Assembly: GCF_019399235.1 (NCBI RefSeq) | Contig: NZ_JAELVH010000015.1 | Coordinates: forward strand, 1-44,881 | Reading direction: 5' to 3' | Length of the DNA: 44,881 bases | DNA from: Streptomyces poriferorum | GTDB lineage: Bacteria; Actinomycetota; Actinomycetes; Streptomycetales; Streptomycetaceae | Translations under genes and position numbers: made by a program | The notes under the pieces: model-generated | What the model saw: the letters and a program-made list of their open reading frames with translations, nothing else | Databases searched by the model: none | Told to the model about the DNA's origin: nothing | Shown: positions 25,525 through 35,160 of the stretch, one piece after another | Position numbering within the stretch: the stretch's first letter is position 1 | Layout of the letters: the number at the start of each line of letters is the position of its first letter

Positions 25525-28500
25525 TCAGGCGTGGCCGGCATCGCGCAACAGCTCTCGCGCCCAGGCGGCCCGGCTCGTCCCGGCCGGGTAGGGAAGGCGC
25601 TCGGCCAACGACTCGGCCCGGGCCAGTTCCCCGGCCCCCTCGGCTTCCTCGGCGAGCACGGTCAAGGAGGCGCCGAGTGCGACCCGGGCCTCCACCTCGG
25701 CAAGATGCTCCCCGGTACGTTCCGCCCGCGACACCTCGGCCAGAGCGAGCTGCCGGGCGGATGCGGCACGGCCGGAGAGGAGTTCCCCCCAGGCCGCCAG
25801 TACGGGTGCCTCGTCGCCGAAACGGTCCAGGGTCCGCAGCACTGCCTCCGGACGCCCCATGTGCAGAGCGAGTTCCGCACGTGCGGTGCGCACCGCGTGG
25901 CTCGCCCGTCGGTCCCCGAGCGTGGTGGCGGCCGACTCGGCGCGATCCAGGAGGACCTCGGCGGCGGTCTCCTCGTTCATGGCCCACCGGGTGCGGGCCA
26001 GCGCCGCGAGCGCGTACGGAAGGCACCAGGCCTCGGCCGGTTCCGCTCCCGCGACCGCGGCCTCGGCGAGAGCGCGGGCCTGTTCGGGCTCTTCCAGGAG
26101 CAACCGGAGTTCCGCCAGGTTCGCCCGCTCGAAGGCGGCAGCTGCCGGGCCGCCGGACCGTTCGGCGAGGCCGAGGGCGCGCTCTCCCCGGTCGATCGCC
26201 TCGCGTAGTCGGCCGGCGCGACGGGCGTTCTCCCGCAGCATCGACAGGACCGATCCGAGCAGCGTCGGGTCTCCGTAGGCCTCGGCCGGTACCAACGCCC
26301 TGTCGCCCGCGGCGCGGGCCAGGTCGAAGTGGCCCGCGAGCCCCAGATTGCTCGCCTGAAGGACGAGGGCGCGGGCCTTCAGCCCGTGGCTGGAATGTCC
26401 CGGTACCTCGTCCGCCGCTGTCAGGGCGCGTTCGGCGGCGGCGCACCCGTCGTCGTAATGGCCCTGGGTACTGAGGATGACGGACAGCGTCAGGAAGTGA
26501 CCCGCCGTCGGTTCGGGAGAGGTTTCCTCCGTCACGGGATGCTGCCGCAGAACGGCGAGGCCGGGTGCGGGGGAGCCGGTTCTGACCAGCATCTCCGCCA
26601 GCAGTGCCGCTGCGAGGACGCGGTTGTCGTGGTCGTCGAGCCGTTCGAACTCGGCCAGGGCCGGGCGCAGGGCGCCGACGGCCTGCTCGAAGTGGCCCAT
26701 GCTGCGCAGTACCTGGGCGTGCGCGAGCCGGGCGCGTCCGGCGTCGACATCGAGCCGGGCTATCAGGTCCCGGTAGTAGCGGTCGGCCGTGTCGTTCGCG
26801 TACAGGGCCGCGGCCCGTTCCGCCGCCAGGCGCAGGTACTCGGCCGCGCGGACGTCGTCGGCGCGCGCGAAATGCGAGGCGAGTGTGTCGACGGCGTCGG
26901 GACGGCGCCGGCGCACGGCCTGCGCGAAGGCGCCGTGCAGGTGCCGGCGGCGGACGGCGGACAGCCGCTCGTAGCAGGTGAGGCGGACCAGCGGGTGCCG
27001 GAAGGCGATTCCTGTCTCGTGCCGTCCGGTCACGACGACGGTCCGTTCCTCGATGAGCGCGGCGCCGATGGCCTCGTCCAGAGCGGCGATCGCCGCGGCC
27101 CCGGAAAGCGGCGGGTGCAAGCCGTCGGCGGCCACATCGAGCAGCTCGGACAGGGCCGTCTCGGCACCGCCGACGGACAGCGCCTCCACCACGCGTCGCG
27201 TGTTCCCGTCGAGACGCGCGAGCTTCTCCGCCACCAATTGCCGCACCCCGTCCGGCGCCACGCCCTCGGGGCCGTCGCTGCCCAGGTTCCGGGCGAGTTC
27301 ACCGGCGAACAGGGGGTTGCCCAGAGACAGTTCCCACACCCGGTCCCACCGCTCCGGGCCGTCCGTACCGGCCCCGGGAACCGAGGGTGCGACATCCCGC
27401 GCCACCGCCAGGCACGCTTCCCGGTCGAGGCGCTGGACGACCTCGTGCGCGACCTGCGGCTGTCGCAGCAGAGCCGTGAGATCCACGACCCGAGGACCGG
27501 ACTCGGCCAGCTCCTCGGCCCGGTACGTCACCAGGACGCGCAACGGGAATCCCGGGCGCGAAGCGTGCCGTGCCAGATGGCTCAGCAGTTGGTACGAACC
27601 GGAGTCCGCGGCGTGCAGATCGTCCAGAACCAGCAGCACCGGCTGAACAGTGGCAAGTTCGGCGAGCAGGCCGGCCGTCGCGCCGAACAGCCGGTCGCGT
27701 TCCTCCTCGGGGCTGCGGTCACCGAAGGACCGTATCTGCCCCAGCGACGGAAGGAAGGCCGCCAGTTCCGGGAACTCCGAGCCCACACGGGCACGTTCGG
27801 CAACATCGCGCTCGGCCAGCCAGCCGTCGAGAGCCTCCGCGAAGGCACCGTAGGGCGTGTGCCCCTCCGCGTCGTGGCCGGCGCCCCAGAGCACGGCGGA
27901 TCCGGAGGCGGCCGCGAGCCGCGCGGCCTCGGCCACCAGCCGGGTCTTTCCCACACCGGCCTCGCCGGTCAGTATCCGGACCGGCGGCCCCCCGGCGGTG
28001 AGCAGCTCGTGCAACAGCTCGTCCCTGCCCCGCAAGGGGGCCACGTCCGGGCTCTGCAGCGGTGCGGGCAGCGCCACCCGGGCCGGACCCGGCTTGCGTG
28101 TGGTGGCCAGGGCGACGCGGTGCAGGCGCTCCGTCTCCGGACCGGGCGGGACGCCCAGCTCGGCCGCGAGCGCCTCACGGCACAGGTGGTACTGGCCCAC
28201 CGCCCGCCGTCGCAGACCCTGGCGTATGTAGGCGTCGATCAGGATCCGGTGCGCCGCCTCCTCGGCCGGGCTGGAACGCAGGACGTGTTCCGCCGTCGCC
28301 GTCGCCTCCTGCAGAGCGCCCCGCTCCAGGTGGGCCGAGGCCAGCCCCAGGTGCATCTCGTTCGTCAGGGCGGTGAGCCGTGCCCGCCGCGGTTCCGTCC
28401 ACGACAGATACCGGTCCTCCGGCAGCAGCTCACCCGTGAACAGGGCCAGGGCCTCCTTCAGCGCGGCGGGGTCATGCGAGGCCAGCGCGGATTCGGCGGC

Positions 28501-28887
28501 CTCTTCGGCATGGTCGGTGTCGACCCATACGGTGGCCGGGTCGAGAGCGAGCATCGCCCCGTCCGACACGAGGTACGACGACGCGGCGCGCGGGGCGAGC
28601 TCGGGCTCCAGCGCGCGCCTCGCCGCATGCAGCGCGACGCGGAGATTGCCGGCGGCGGCGTGCGGATCGGTGTCCGGCCAGCAGAGGTCCATGATCTGCT
28701 CACGGTGCAGCCGGTGGCCGGGAGTGAGAGCGAGCAGCTTGACCAGTGCCTGGGCCGTCAGCCGCGGCCATCTGCCGGTCGGTTCGGGACAACCGTCACG
28801 CGATACGCGGAAACGGCCGAAAAGGTGCAGACGCAGCAAAGGGGCGACACGGTGACCGTTGGTGGGGGGTGTTTGCTGCGTGTTCAT
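25525..28887 (-). CDS. Large SARP/BTAD-type regulator with AAA ATPase and TPR-like C terminus (1120 aa)
   Basis: A cytoplasmic pathway-type regulator. An OmpR-like winged helix occupies about residues 15-95 (LHLFGRFRVSRDG, ALVKLLALTPGHRLHREQ). The bacterial transcriptional activator domain follows to about 250 (ALALFTGELLPEDRY, AHRILIDAYIRQGLRRRAV). A STAND-type AAA ATPase follows, with Walker A Lys314 in GEAGVGKTR and Walker B-like LLVLDDLHAAD. The C-terminal half is Ala- and Leu-rich helical repeat sequence like TPRs. There is no C-terminal LuxR helix-turn-helix. ATG at 28887 (MNTQQTPP) is preferred by similarity; no clear ribosome site precedes it, so it may be leaderless. ATG at 28911 is possible. 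No biosynthetic gene cluster lies nearby; the adjacent downstream subtilase gene is a plausible target. Confidence 0.88.
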   Translation of the reverse strand: MNTQQTPPTNGHRVAPLLRLHLFGRFRVSRDGCPEPTGRWPRLTAQALVKLLALTPGHRLHREQIMDLCWPDTDPHAAAGNLRVALHAARRALEPELAPRAASSYLVSDGAMLALDPATVWVDTDHAEEAAESALASHDPAALKEALALFTGELLPEDRYLSWTEPRRARLTALTNEMHLGLASAHLERGALQEATATAEHVLRSSPAEEAAHRILIDAYIRQGLRRRAVGQYHLCREALAAELGVPPGPETERLHRVALATTRKPGPARVALPAPLQSPDVAPLRGRDELLHELLTAGGPPVRILTGEAGVGKTRLVAEAARLAAASGSAVLWGAGHDAEGHTPYGAFAEALDGWLAERDVAERARVGSEFPELAAFLPSLGQIRSFGDRSPEEERDRLFGATAGLLAELATVQPVLLVLDDLHAADSGSYQLLSHLARHASRPGFPLRVLVTYRAEELAESGPRVVDLTALLRQPQVAHEVVQRLDREACLAVARDVAPSVPGAGTDGPERWDRVWELSLGNPLFAGELARNLGSDGPEGVAPDGVRQLVAEKLARLDGNTRRVVEALSVGGAETALSELLDVAADGLHPPLSGAAAIAALDEAIGAALIEERTVVVTGRHETGIAFRHPLVRLTCYERLSAVRRRHLHGAFAQAVRRRRPDAVDTLASHFARADDVRAAEYLRLAAERAAALYANDTADRYYRDLIARLDVDAGRARLAHAQVLRSMGHFEQAVGALRPALAEFERLDDHDNRVLAAALLAEMLVRTGSPAPGLAVLRQHPVTEETSPEPTAGHFLTLSVILSTQGHYDDGCAAAERALTAADEVPGHSSHGLKARALVLQASNLGLAGHFDLARAAGDRALVPAEAYGDPTLLGSVLSMLRENARRAGRLREAIDRGERALGLAERSGGPAAAAFERANLAELRLLLEEPEQARALAEAAVAGAEPAEAWCLPYALAALARTRWAMNEETAAEVLLDRAESAATTLGDRRASHAVRTARAELALHMGRPEAVLRTLDRFGDEAPVLAAWGELLSGRAASARQLALAEVSRAERTGEHLAEVEARVALGASLTVLAEEAEGAGELARAESLAERLPYPAGTSRAAWARELLRDAGHA

Positions 28888-28983
28888 GGGGGCGCCACTG
28901 TAGCCGAGCACCCTGAGCCCGTAGGGCCCGGGGCGCCGTGCCGGACAGCGCCTCCGTAGGCTCGTGGGCCGCGTGAGCCCAGG

Positions 28984-30003
28984 TCAGCCGATGGCCGAGT
29001 CCCGCACGGTGCAGGTGTCGGTGTCCGCCGGGCACCAGTGGGTGCGGCCGCCCACCAGATGAAGTTCGAGATCCGCGTCCCGCATGCCGTTGCGGTCGAG
29101 GGCGGCTCGCAGCGCCGTGGGTGCCGGCTGGGGCGGCAGCCCGAGCACGCCGATGACCACGACGCCGTTGCGGCCCTCGACGGAGGCGATCTGCCATTTC
29201 CCGGTGGCGGCCCATCTCTCGGCGACCGGGCGGGCGTCGGCGGCCAGGGAGCGGTCCCTGGCCACGGTGATCGTCCCGGTGGTCAGCGGCACGGCGATCA
29301 GGAGCATGAGCCCCACCACGGCCGCCAGCGAACCACCGTGGAACCGGCCCACGGCGAAGCCCGACTCCTGCGCCACGCCCCTTACGCCGAAGACGAGGAA
29401 GACGATCGTGCCGGTCGCCACGATGGCCGCCACGTTCGTCGCGAACAGCAGCGTGGACTCTCCGGCGTCGTGATAGCGGCCCACCGTGAGCAGGAGCCCG
29501 GTCACGGCCAGCGGGGGCACCAGGGAGATGGCGATCGCCACACCCGGCAGCGTGTCCGAGATGTCCGCACGCACCAGCGCGAAGGCGCCCACGGTGCCGG
29601 TGGCCAGCGCGGCGAGCAGGTCGATCAGACGCGGGCTGATCCTGGACGTGACCTGGCTGTTGGAAGCGAACGAGTCCGGCGGGGCGGCGATCCAGCCCAG
29701 CAGCATGCCCACCGCCACCACGGCCAGCGCACCGCCCAGCACCAGCAGTACGCACCGCACCACCTGCGACCTGTCGGCCAGGACCAGCGCCAGGGCGCTG
29801 CCCAGGATCGGCGTCATCAGCGGAGCCACGATCATCGCCCCGATGACGGTTGCCGTCGAGTCGCCGACCACGCCCGCGCTCGCGATGACCGACGCCAGGA
29901 CGAGCAGTCCCCAGAACCGGGTCGAGCCGGGGCTGCGCAGCCCCTTCTCGATGAAGAGCGCGTCGCTCATCCGGCGGAGAGTGGCGGCGTCGACGGATGC
30001 CAT
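28984..30003 (-). CDS. DUF389 integral membrane protein (339 aa)
   Basis: DUF389-family membrane protein of unknown function. The core is visible as FWGLLVLASVIASAGVVGDS, ATVIGAMIVAPLMTPILGSA and DTLPGVAIAISLVPPLAVTG, with about six membrane segments. A soluble C-terminal tail holds a Cys pair (HWCPADTDTC). ATG at 30003 (MASVDAATLRRM) has AAGGAG seven nt upstream; the longer upstream reading lacks family features. It follows the alkylsulfatase gene but a strong hairpin separates them. No ligand or partner can be inferred. Confidence 0.88.
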   Translation of the reverse strand: MASVDAATLRRMSDALFIEKGLRSPGSTRFWGLLVLASVIASAGVVGDSTATVIGAMIVAPLMTPILGSALALVLADRSQVVRCVLLVLGGALAVVAVGMLLGWIAAPPDSFASNSQVTSRISPRLIDLLAALATGTVGAFALVRADISDTLPGVAIAISLVPPLAVTGLLLTVGRYHDAGESTLLFATNVAAIVATGTIVFLVFGVRGVAQESGFAVGRFHGGSLAAVVGLMLLIAVPLTTGTITVARDRSLAADARPVAERWAATGKWQIASVEGRNGVVVIGVLGLPPQPAPTALRAALDRNGMRDADLELHLVGGRTHWCPADTDTCTVRDSAIG

Positions 30004-30042
30004 GGGCGTTCTCCTTGCCGAAAACAGCTCGGGGACCGGGCA

Positions 30043-30072
30043 GGCGCGGACCGGCCCATGCCGGTCCGCGCC
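30043..30072 (-). terminator. Hairpin after the alkylsulfatase gene
   Basis: A perfect 12-bp stem, GGCGCGGACCGG at 30043-30054 against 30061-30072, with the 6-nt loop CCCATG. It follows the alkylsulfatase stop on the - strand and precedes the DUF389 gene. Confidence 0.75.
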
Positions 30073-30088
30073 GCCGTGGCCGGTCGGA

Positions 30089-31984
30089 TCAGGGAGTGAC
30101 GATGGTGAAGTCCGGGTCCGGGGGGCTGAGATGGCCGAGGAGTTCGGTGACCTTCGCCGCGTCCCCGGTGATCGTGGCGCGTCCCGGGAGTTCCGACGGG
30201 GGGAGGCTGCCCAGCAGGACGGCACGCAGCGCGGCCTCGTCCAGAGCAACCTCGACGTCGGGGGAGGAGACGGCCGGTCCGGTCCCGGCGATGTGGGTGA
30301 GCACGCCGTTGCGCAGCCGCAGGGTGACGGGCTCCCCGCCCGTCACGTTCCAGCGCACGCTGATGTCCGCGTCCCAGCTGCGAGGACCGTCGACCCGGAT
30401 GGCCAGGGCGTCGAAGAGCTGGTCCAGCGACAGCGCGCGGAGGAAGTCCGCAGACGCCGTCGTGGTCGGCGACCCGACCGGGCCCCGGCGGAGTTCCAGA
30501 GCGCCCGTCAGGTAGAAGTTGCGCCAGGTGCCGTTCTCGCTGCCGTACCCCAGCTGCTCCAGCGCGTCCGCTTGGAGAGCGAGGGCCTCCGCGTGGGTCG
30601 GGTCGGCGAAGACGACGTGGTTCACGACCTGCGCGACCCAGCGGAAGTCGCCTTCGGCGAACGCGTCACGCGCCCGGCGCACCACCTCGTCGGCGCCCCC
30701 CATGAAGTCCACGTACCGCTTCGCCGCCTCGACGGGCGGGTGCTCCCACAGATGGGCCGGGTTCCCGTCGAACCAGCCCATGTAGCGCTGGTAGACGGCC
30801 TTGGTGTTGTGACTGACGGAGCCGTAGTAGCCGTGGGTGTGCCAGGCACGCTCCAGCTCCGGAGGCATCTCCATCGCCTCGGCGATCTCCAGGGGCGTCA
30901 TGCCCTGGTTGATCATCCGCAGTGTCTGGTCGTGCAGGTAGGCGTACAGGTCGCGCTGTTCGGAGAGGAAGGCCTGCGCCTTGTCCCGCCCCCACACGGG
31001 CCAGTGGTGGGAGGCGAAGGCGACGTCGGTGGAGTCGCCGAACAGGGTGACCGCCTCGGTCAGATACATGGCCCAGACCCGCGGGTCGCGGACCTCCGCA
31101 CCCCGGAGGGTCAGCAGGTTGTGCAGGTTGTGGGTCGCGTTCTCTGCGAGGCACAGTGCCGCATGGTCGGGGAAGTGGATGTTCAGCTCGGAGGGGGCCT
31201 CGGTGCCGGGGGTGAGCTGGAAGACCATGCGGATGCCGTCGACGGTCTCCGTCTGCCCGGTGCGGGTGATGTCGAGCGTCGGCGGGATCAGGCCGACCGA
31301 TCCCGTCGAGGTCGTCTGCCCCAGCCCTGCACCGATCTGTCCCTGCGGGCCCTTGGGCAGGGCGGCCCCGTACATGTAGGCGGCGCGTCGGGCCATCGCC
31401 GTGCCCGCGTACACGTTCTCGCTGACCGCGTGCTCCAGGAAGCCCTCCGGCGCGATCACGGGCACGCCCCCGGCGACTTCCTCCTCGGTGAGCACGCCCT
31501 TCACCCCACCGAAGTGGTCGACATGGCTGTGCGTGTACAGCACGGCGGTGACCGGGCGGTCGCCGCGATGGCTTCGGTAGAGCGCGAGGGCCGCGGCGGC
31601 GGTCTCGGAGGAGATCAGCGGGTCGATCACCAGGACGCCGCGCTCGCCCTCGACGACCGTCATGTTCGACAGGTCGAATCCGCGGATCTGGTAGATGCCC
31701 TCCACGACCTCGAACAGTCCGTGGTCGGCGACCAGCCGGCTCTGCCGCCACAGGCTCGGATTGGCGGTGGGCGGGCAGTCCTGCGCCAGGAATCCATAGG
31801 CATCGAGATTCCAGACGGACGTGCCGTCGGCCGTACTGATCTCGCTGCTCTCCGCCGTTCCCATGAACCCGCGCCGGGCATCGTCCATGTCCTGGGTGTC
31901 ATCGAACGGGAATCGGTTCAGAATCTCCTCGTTGGCCCGGCTGATGGAGGACTCAGCAGGCTTGGGATGCGTATTCCCGGTCAT
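30089..31984 (-). CDS. SdsA1-type linear alkylsulfatase, MBL fold (631 aa)
   Basis: A zinc metallo-beta-lactamase-fold hydrolase that should cleave sulfate from linear alkyl sulfates such as dodecyl sulfate, leaving alcohol and sulfate. The metal motif THSHVDH is at residues 151-157, and further family blocks are present (AENATHNLHNLLTLRGAEVRD as the second metal and dimer region, FASHHWPVWG). The central part is the helical dimerisation domain and the C-terminal 120 residues are the SCP2-like lipid-binding domain (VRWNVTGGEPVTLRLRNG). Length fits SdsA1 (about 650 aa). No signal peptide is evident, unlike Pseudomonas SdsA1. ATG at 31984 has GAGGGAG 7 nt upstream. It may serve surfactant detoxification or sulfur scavenging. 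Confidence 0.92.
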   Translation of the reverse strand: MTGNTHPKPAESSISRANEEILNRFPFDDTQDMDDARRGFMGTAESSEISTADGTSVWNLDAYGFLAQDCPPTANPSLWRQSRLVADHGLFEVVEGIYQIRGFDLSNMTVVEGERGVLVIDPLISSETAAAALALYRSHRGDRPVTAVLYTHSHVDHFGGVKGVLTEEEVAGGVPVIAPEGFLEHAVSENVYAGTAMARRAAYMYGAALPKGPQGQIGAGLGQTTSTGSVGLIPPTLDITRTGQTETVDGIRMVFQLTPGTEAPSELNIHFPDHAALCLAENATHNLHNLLTLRGAEVRDPRVWAMYLTEAVTLFGDSTDVAFASHHWPVWGRDKAQAFLSEQRDLYAYLHDQTLRMINQGMTPLEIAEAMEMPPELERAWHTHGYYGSVSHNTKAVYQRYMGWFDGNPAHLWEHPPVEAAKRYVDFMGGADEVVRRARDAFAEGDFRWVAQVVNHVVFADPTHAEALALQADALEQLGYGSENGTWRNFYLTGALELRRGPVGSPTTTASADFLRALSLDQLFDALAIRVDGPRSWDADISVRWNVTGGEPVTLRLRNGVLTHIAGTGPAVSSPDVEVALDEAALRAVLLGSLPPSELPGRATITGDAAKVTELLGHLSPPDPDFTIVTP

Positions 31985-32148
31985 GGTGTGCTCCCTCGCG
32001 GCAGGGTGGGGCAGCCTGTCGGCAGCCCTGTCCGCCAGCCTTGCCGCAGCGTCACTCCCCTGCCAGCAGTGCTACGCCGAACGGATCAGGCGGCGACGCG
32101 GCCGGCGGCCGGCCGGGGGCGGCACACTCCGGGCGGAGCACATGAGGA

Positions 32149-32181
32149 GAGGCGGCCGGGCTCCCCAAAGCCGGCCGCCTC
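32149..32181 (-). terminator. Hairpin after the M4 protease gene
   Basis: An 11-bp perfect stem, GAGGCGGCCGG at 32149-32159 against 32171-32181, with an 11-nt loop. Outer bases (CACATGA on the left, TTCATGTG on the right) extend it imperfectly. It lies after the M4 gene stop on the - strand and before the alkylsulfatase start. Confidence 0.7.
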
Positions 32182-32204
32182 CCGTTCATGTGTTCCGGAT
32201 CAGA

Positions 32205-35063
32205 TCAGCAGCGGCCCGCCGGGCGGTCGCGCTTCACGAGGTTCGTGTAACCGGTGGTGCCGTCGAGCCACAGGACCCGCTGACCCTCGTCGGCCGTGCC
32301 GAACGCCTGCTCGCCACGGTTGCAGGACATGCGCTGCGGGCCGCCCTTGCCGTCGGGTGAGACCTGGTACAGCTTCGCCATCGTGTCGTTGGCCCACCAC
32401 GTGGCCGGCGGGGTGGCCGTGATGCTGACCGCGTCGTCCGAGGCCGTCAGCGTGTAGGCGTAGAGGGAGCCTTCGCCCGCCTCCGGGGTGACGGTGACCG
32501 GGTTCGAGCCGTCGAGGTTCGCGCGGCGCACCGCGGCCTTGCCGGTGTCGGTGGCGTCGTCGTCCTCGATCCAGAAGACACCGTCGTCGGTGATCGCGGT
32601 CTGGCCGATGCCCATGACGCTGTCAGCGACGGGCATCTGCGTCTTGGCGCCGGTGGCTCCGTCGAAGACCTCGACGCCGACGTTGAAGTTGCCGTTCGCG
32701 TCAGGGGCCACCTTGGCGTAGGCGATCTTGCCGTCCTTGATGGAGGGCAGGCCCGAGATGTTGTAGGGACGGCCGCCGTCGACCAGGCCGACCTCGCCGG
32801 TCTTCATGTTGACATACCGGACGTTCGTGACCCCGAACTGCGGGTTGAAGGCGGTGTAGGCGACCCAGTCGCCGTCCACGACGAGGCTGGAGACGTCGCT
32901 GCCGATGCCGTCGACCATTTTGGCGAGGCCGCCCTTGACCGGGCGCGCCATGATCCTGATGCCCGTGCTGCTGTAGTCGGCCCACACCACCGTCTTGCCG
33001 TCGGTGTTCGCGTAGACGTTGTAGTCGCCGTTGTTGGCGCTCACCAGCTGCGGCTGGCCCTTGCCGGACGTGTTGCCCAGCCACACCGAGTACGGCTCGC
33101 TGCCGTCCTCGTTGGAGTTGGAGACGGCGTACTTGCCGCCGCCCGCGCCCACGCCGGTACCGGCGATGTTGACCTTGTTCAGGATCGTGTCGGTGTCGAC
33201 GCCGAGGGCCTTCTCCCAGCCCGGGACGATGCCGTGCGCGTCGAACGACTTCTTCACGGTGTTCAGCTGGGCCTTGGTGACGCCCAGCTCCTTCGCGGCG
33301 GCGATGACCGCGGCGCGGCCCTCGGTGAAGCCGTCGAGGGGGGTCATGTACGCGGACAGGGCGCGGTAGACGATCTGGTCGGCGAGCTCGCCGCCGAGGT
33401 CCTGACGCATGTCCCACAGGGCGCCGGAGAAGATCGTGGAGTTGAGGTGCACCCCGCCGTTGTCACCGCCGTAGGTGGCGCCGATGAAGTTCTTCGACGT
33501 CGTGGCACCGTCGTTGAGGTCACGCAGGGCGCAGTCGCGCGGGCTGAGCGTGGTGCAGAGGTCCTCGCCGAGCAGACCGGCGTCCGGGTCGTCCATCGAG
33601 ACGTGATTGGCCTCGAGGTCGATGGCGTTGCCGAAGTAGTCGGCGAGCGCCTCGTTCATGGCGCCGGACTGGCCCGCGTAGACCAGGTTCGCGGTGTGCT
33701 CGACGACGCCGTGCGTCATCTCGTGGCCGACGACGTCGGTGTCCGCGGAGAAGGTGCGGAAGTCACCGCCGCCCTGGCCGTACACCATCTTCTGGCCGTC
33801 CCAGAAGGCGTTGTTGTACGGCTGGCCGTTCTGCACCACTCCGACCAGGGAGTAGATGAACCCGTCGTTGCCGTCGAGGCCCTTCCGGTCGAAGTGACTC
33901 TTGTAGTAGTCGTAGACCTTGCCGGCCGCCCAGTGGGCGTCCACGGCGCCGGAGTTGGTGTACTCCTCGCCGAGTTCGGGCGTGGCGGGGCTGAACGGCT
34001 GGACGCCGGTGGGCCAGTTGCCGGACGCGCTGGAGACCTCGCGGCCGCGGGCGTCGTAGGTCACCAGCATGGGGCCCTCGTACGGGGAGTCCGCGGCGCG
34101 GCGACCGTAGTCCCTCATCTGGAGCGCGCCCTTGGTGTCCTTGTACAGGTTGAGCTCGACCTTCTCGCCGTTGTAGCGAGTGCCGGTGCCCTTGACCACG
34201 AGCTGGTCGGCGGCGGCGGTGGATGCCTCCGGGGCCTTGCCCGTCTCACCCGTCGCGGATGCGGTGGCGGAGGTCGCGCCGAACGTCTTGATGTCGCTGT
34301 ACTGCATGACCGGGAAGCCGGAGTGCGCGTCGATGTATACCTGCTGCTTCACCGGCTGCCCGTCGACCGGGCTGATGCCGGTGACGGTGATCTGCCGGGT
34401 CAGTACACCGGTGCCCTGCGGGAGGATCGTGACGCCCTCGGCGGTGCCGGTGAGCGTCTGGGCCCCCGGCTTCTCGCCCTTGGCGGGGGCCTTGAGCAGG
34501 CCGCCCTTGCTCAGCTGCGAGCCGACCGCGCTGACGGCCCGCTCGATCGCCGTCTTCTCGGAGACCTTCGGGGCGACCGTGTCCAGCTTCAGCTGGGTGA
34601 AGAACTTGCCCGAGGTGCCGGTGACGGCTCGCTTGCCGGACTTCTTTTCCATCCGGACGACGTACTCGCCGCCCATGACCGTGACACCCTTGTACTTCTG
34701 CTGGAGGCGCACGGTCTCGCGCCCGCCCTCGGCCTGGGTGTCGACGACCTTCAGGTCCCCCGCCGGGTCGGCGATGTGGTAGCGGCTCTTCTTCGCCTTC
34801 AGGTGGCTGCGGGCGGCGTCGGCGGCGCTGCCGGTGGCGGCCACCGGCTCGTTCAGGTCGGTGACGAGCGAGGGAGTCTCGGTCTCCGCACCCGGCGTCA
34901 CGTCGGACGAAGCGGACGCGGGGGCGGTGTCCGCGTGGGCGGCCGGTATCGCCGTCACCAACAGGCCCGCGGCGGCCAGCACCGCGGCGATGCCCTGGCC
35001 GACGATCATGCTGCCGGATCCCTGTCCTGCTCTGGCTGATCTCTTGCGCGATGAACTCCGCAC
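32205..35063 (-). CDS. Secreted M4 (thermolysin-family) metalloprotease with C-terminal propeller (952 aa)
   Basis: An extracellular zinc endopeptidase. After a signal peptide (QGIAAVLAAAGLLVTAIPAAHA) come FTP and PepSY-like propeptide regions to about residue 270. The M4 domain has HEMTH with zinc ligands His447 and His451, catalytic Glu448, and third ligand Glu471 in GAMNEALADYF. The His-to-Glu spacing of 24 equals that of thermolysin. GGVHLNSTI carries the later catalytic His. After about residue 620 the protein continues for 330 residues as a TolB-like beta-propeller (NNGDYNVYANTDGKTVVWAD), longer than a minimal M4 enzyme. GTG at 35063 has GGAGGGG six nt upstream. It is divergent from a TrmB/LuxR-type regulator. 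Confidence 0.94.
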   Translation of the reverse strand: MRSSSRKRSARAGQGSGSMIVGQGIAAVLAAAGLLVTAIPAAHADTAPASASSDVTPGAETETPSLVTDLNEPVAATGSAADAARSHLKAKKSRYHIADPAGDLKVVDTQAEGGRETVRLQQKYKGVTVMGGEYVVRMEKKSGKRAVTGTSGKFFTQLKLDTVAPKVSEKTAIERAVSAVGSQLSKGGLLKAPAKGEKPGAQTLTGTAEGVTILPQGTGVLTRQITVTGISPVDGQPVKQQVYIDAHSGFPVMQYSDIKTFGATSATASATGETGKAPEASTAAADQLVVKGTGTRYNGEKVELNLYKDTKGALQMRDYGRRAADSPYEGPMLVTYDARGREVSSASGNWPTGVQPFSPATPELGEEYTNSGAVDAHWAAGKVYDYYKSHFDRKGLDGNDGFIYSLVGVVQNGQPYNNAFWDGQKMVYGQGGGDFRTFSADTDVVGHEMTHGVVEHTANLVYAGQSGAMNEALADYFGNAIDLEANHVSMDDPDAGLLGEDLCTTLSPRDCALRDLNDGATTSKNFIGATYGGDNGGVHLNSTIFSGALWDMRQDLGGELADQIVYRALSAYMTPLDGFTEGRAAVIAAAKELGVTKAQLNTVKKSFDAHGIVPGWEKALGVDTDTILNKVNIAGTGVGAGGGKYAVSNSNEDGSEPYSVWLGNTSGKGQPQLVSANNGDYNVYANTDGKTVVWADYSSTGIRIMARPVKGGLAKMVDGIGSDVSSLVVDGDWVAYTAFNPQFGVTNVRYVNMKTGEVGLVDGGRPYNISGLPSIKDGKIAYAKVAPDANGNFNVGVEVFDGATGAKTQMPVADSVMGIGQTAITDDGVFWIEDDDATDTGKAAVRRANLDGSNPVTVTPEAGEGSLYAYTLTASDDAVSITATPPATWWANDTMAKLYQVSPDGKGGPQRMSCNRGEQAFGTADEGQRVLWLDGTTGYTNLVKRDRPAGRC

Positions 35064-35160
35064 GGTGCCCCTCCGGTGCCACTACTGCATGAACGGTTAT
35101 CGGATACCGACATGCAAGTGCCGGAACAGGGGTGTGAACAATGCGTTCCGGGTGTGCACT

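Noticed and set aside
25525..28887. SARP-type gene as a sign of a secondary-metabolite cluster.
   Set aside because: No polyketide, peptide-synthetase, terpene or other biosynthetic gene lies in the window.
26329..28959. 876-codon open frame on the + strand opposite the SARP-type regulator.
   Set aside because: A shadow of the regulator, which has clear helix-turn-helix, activator and ATPase motifs on the - strand.
29486..32422. 978-codon open frame on the + strand across DUF389 and the alkylsulfatase.
   Set aside because: It is antisense to two well-supported genes and shows no domain, only G/C-biased composition.
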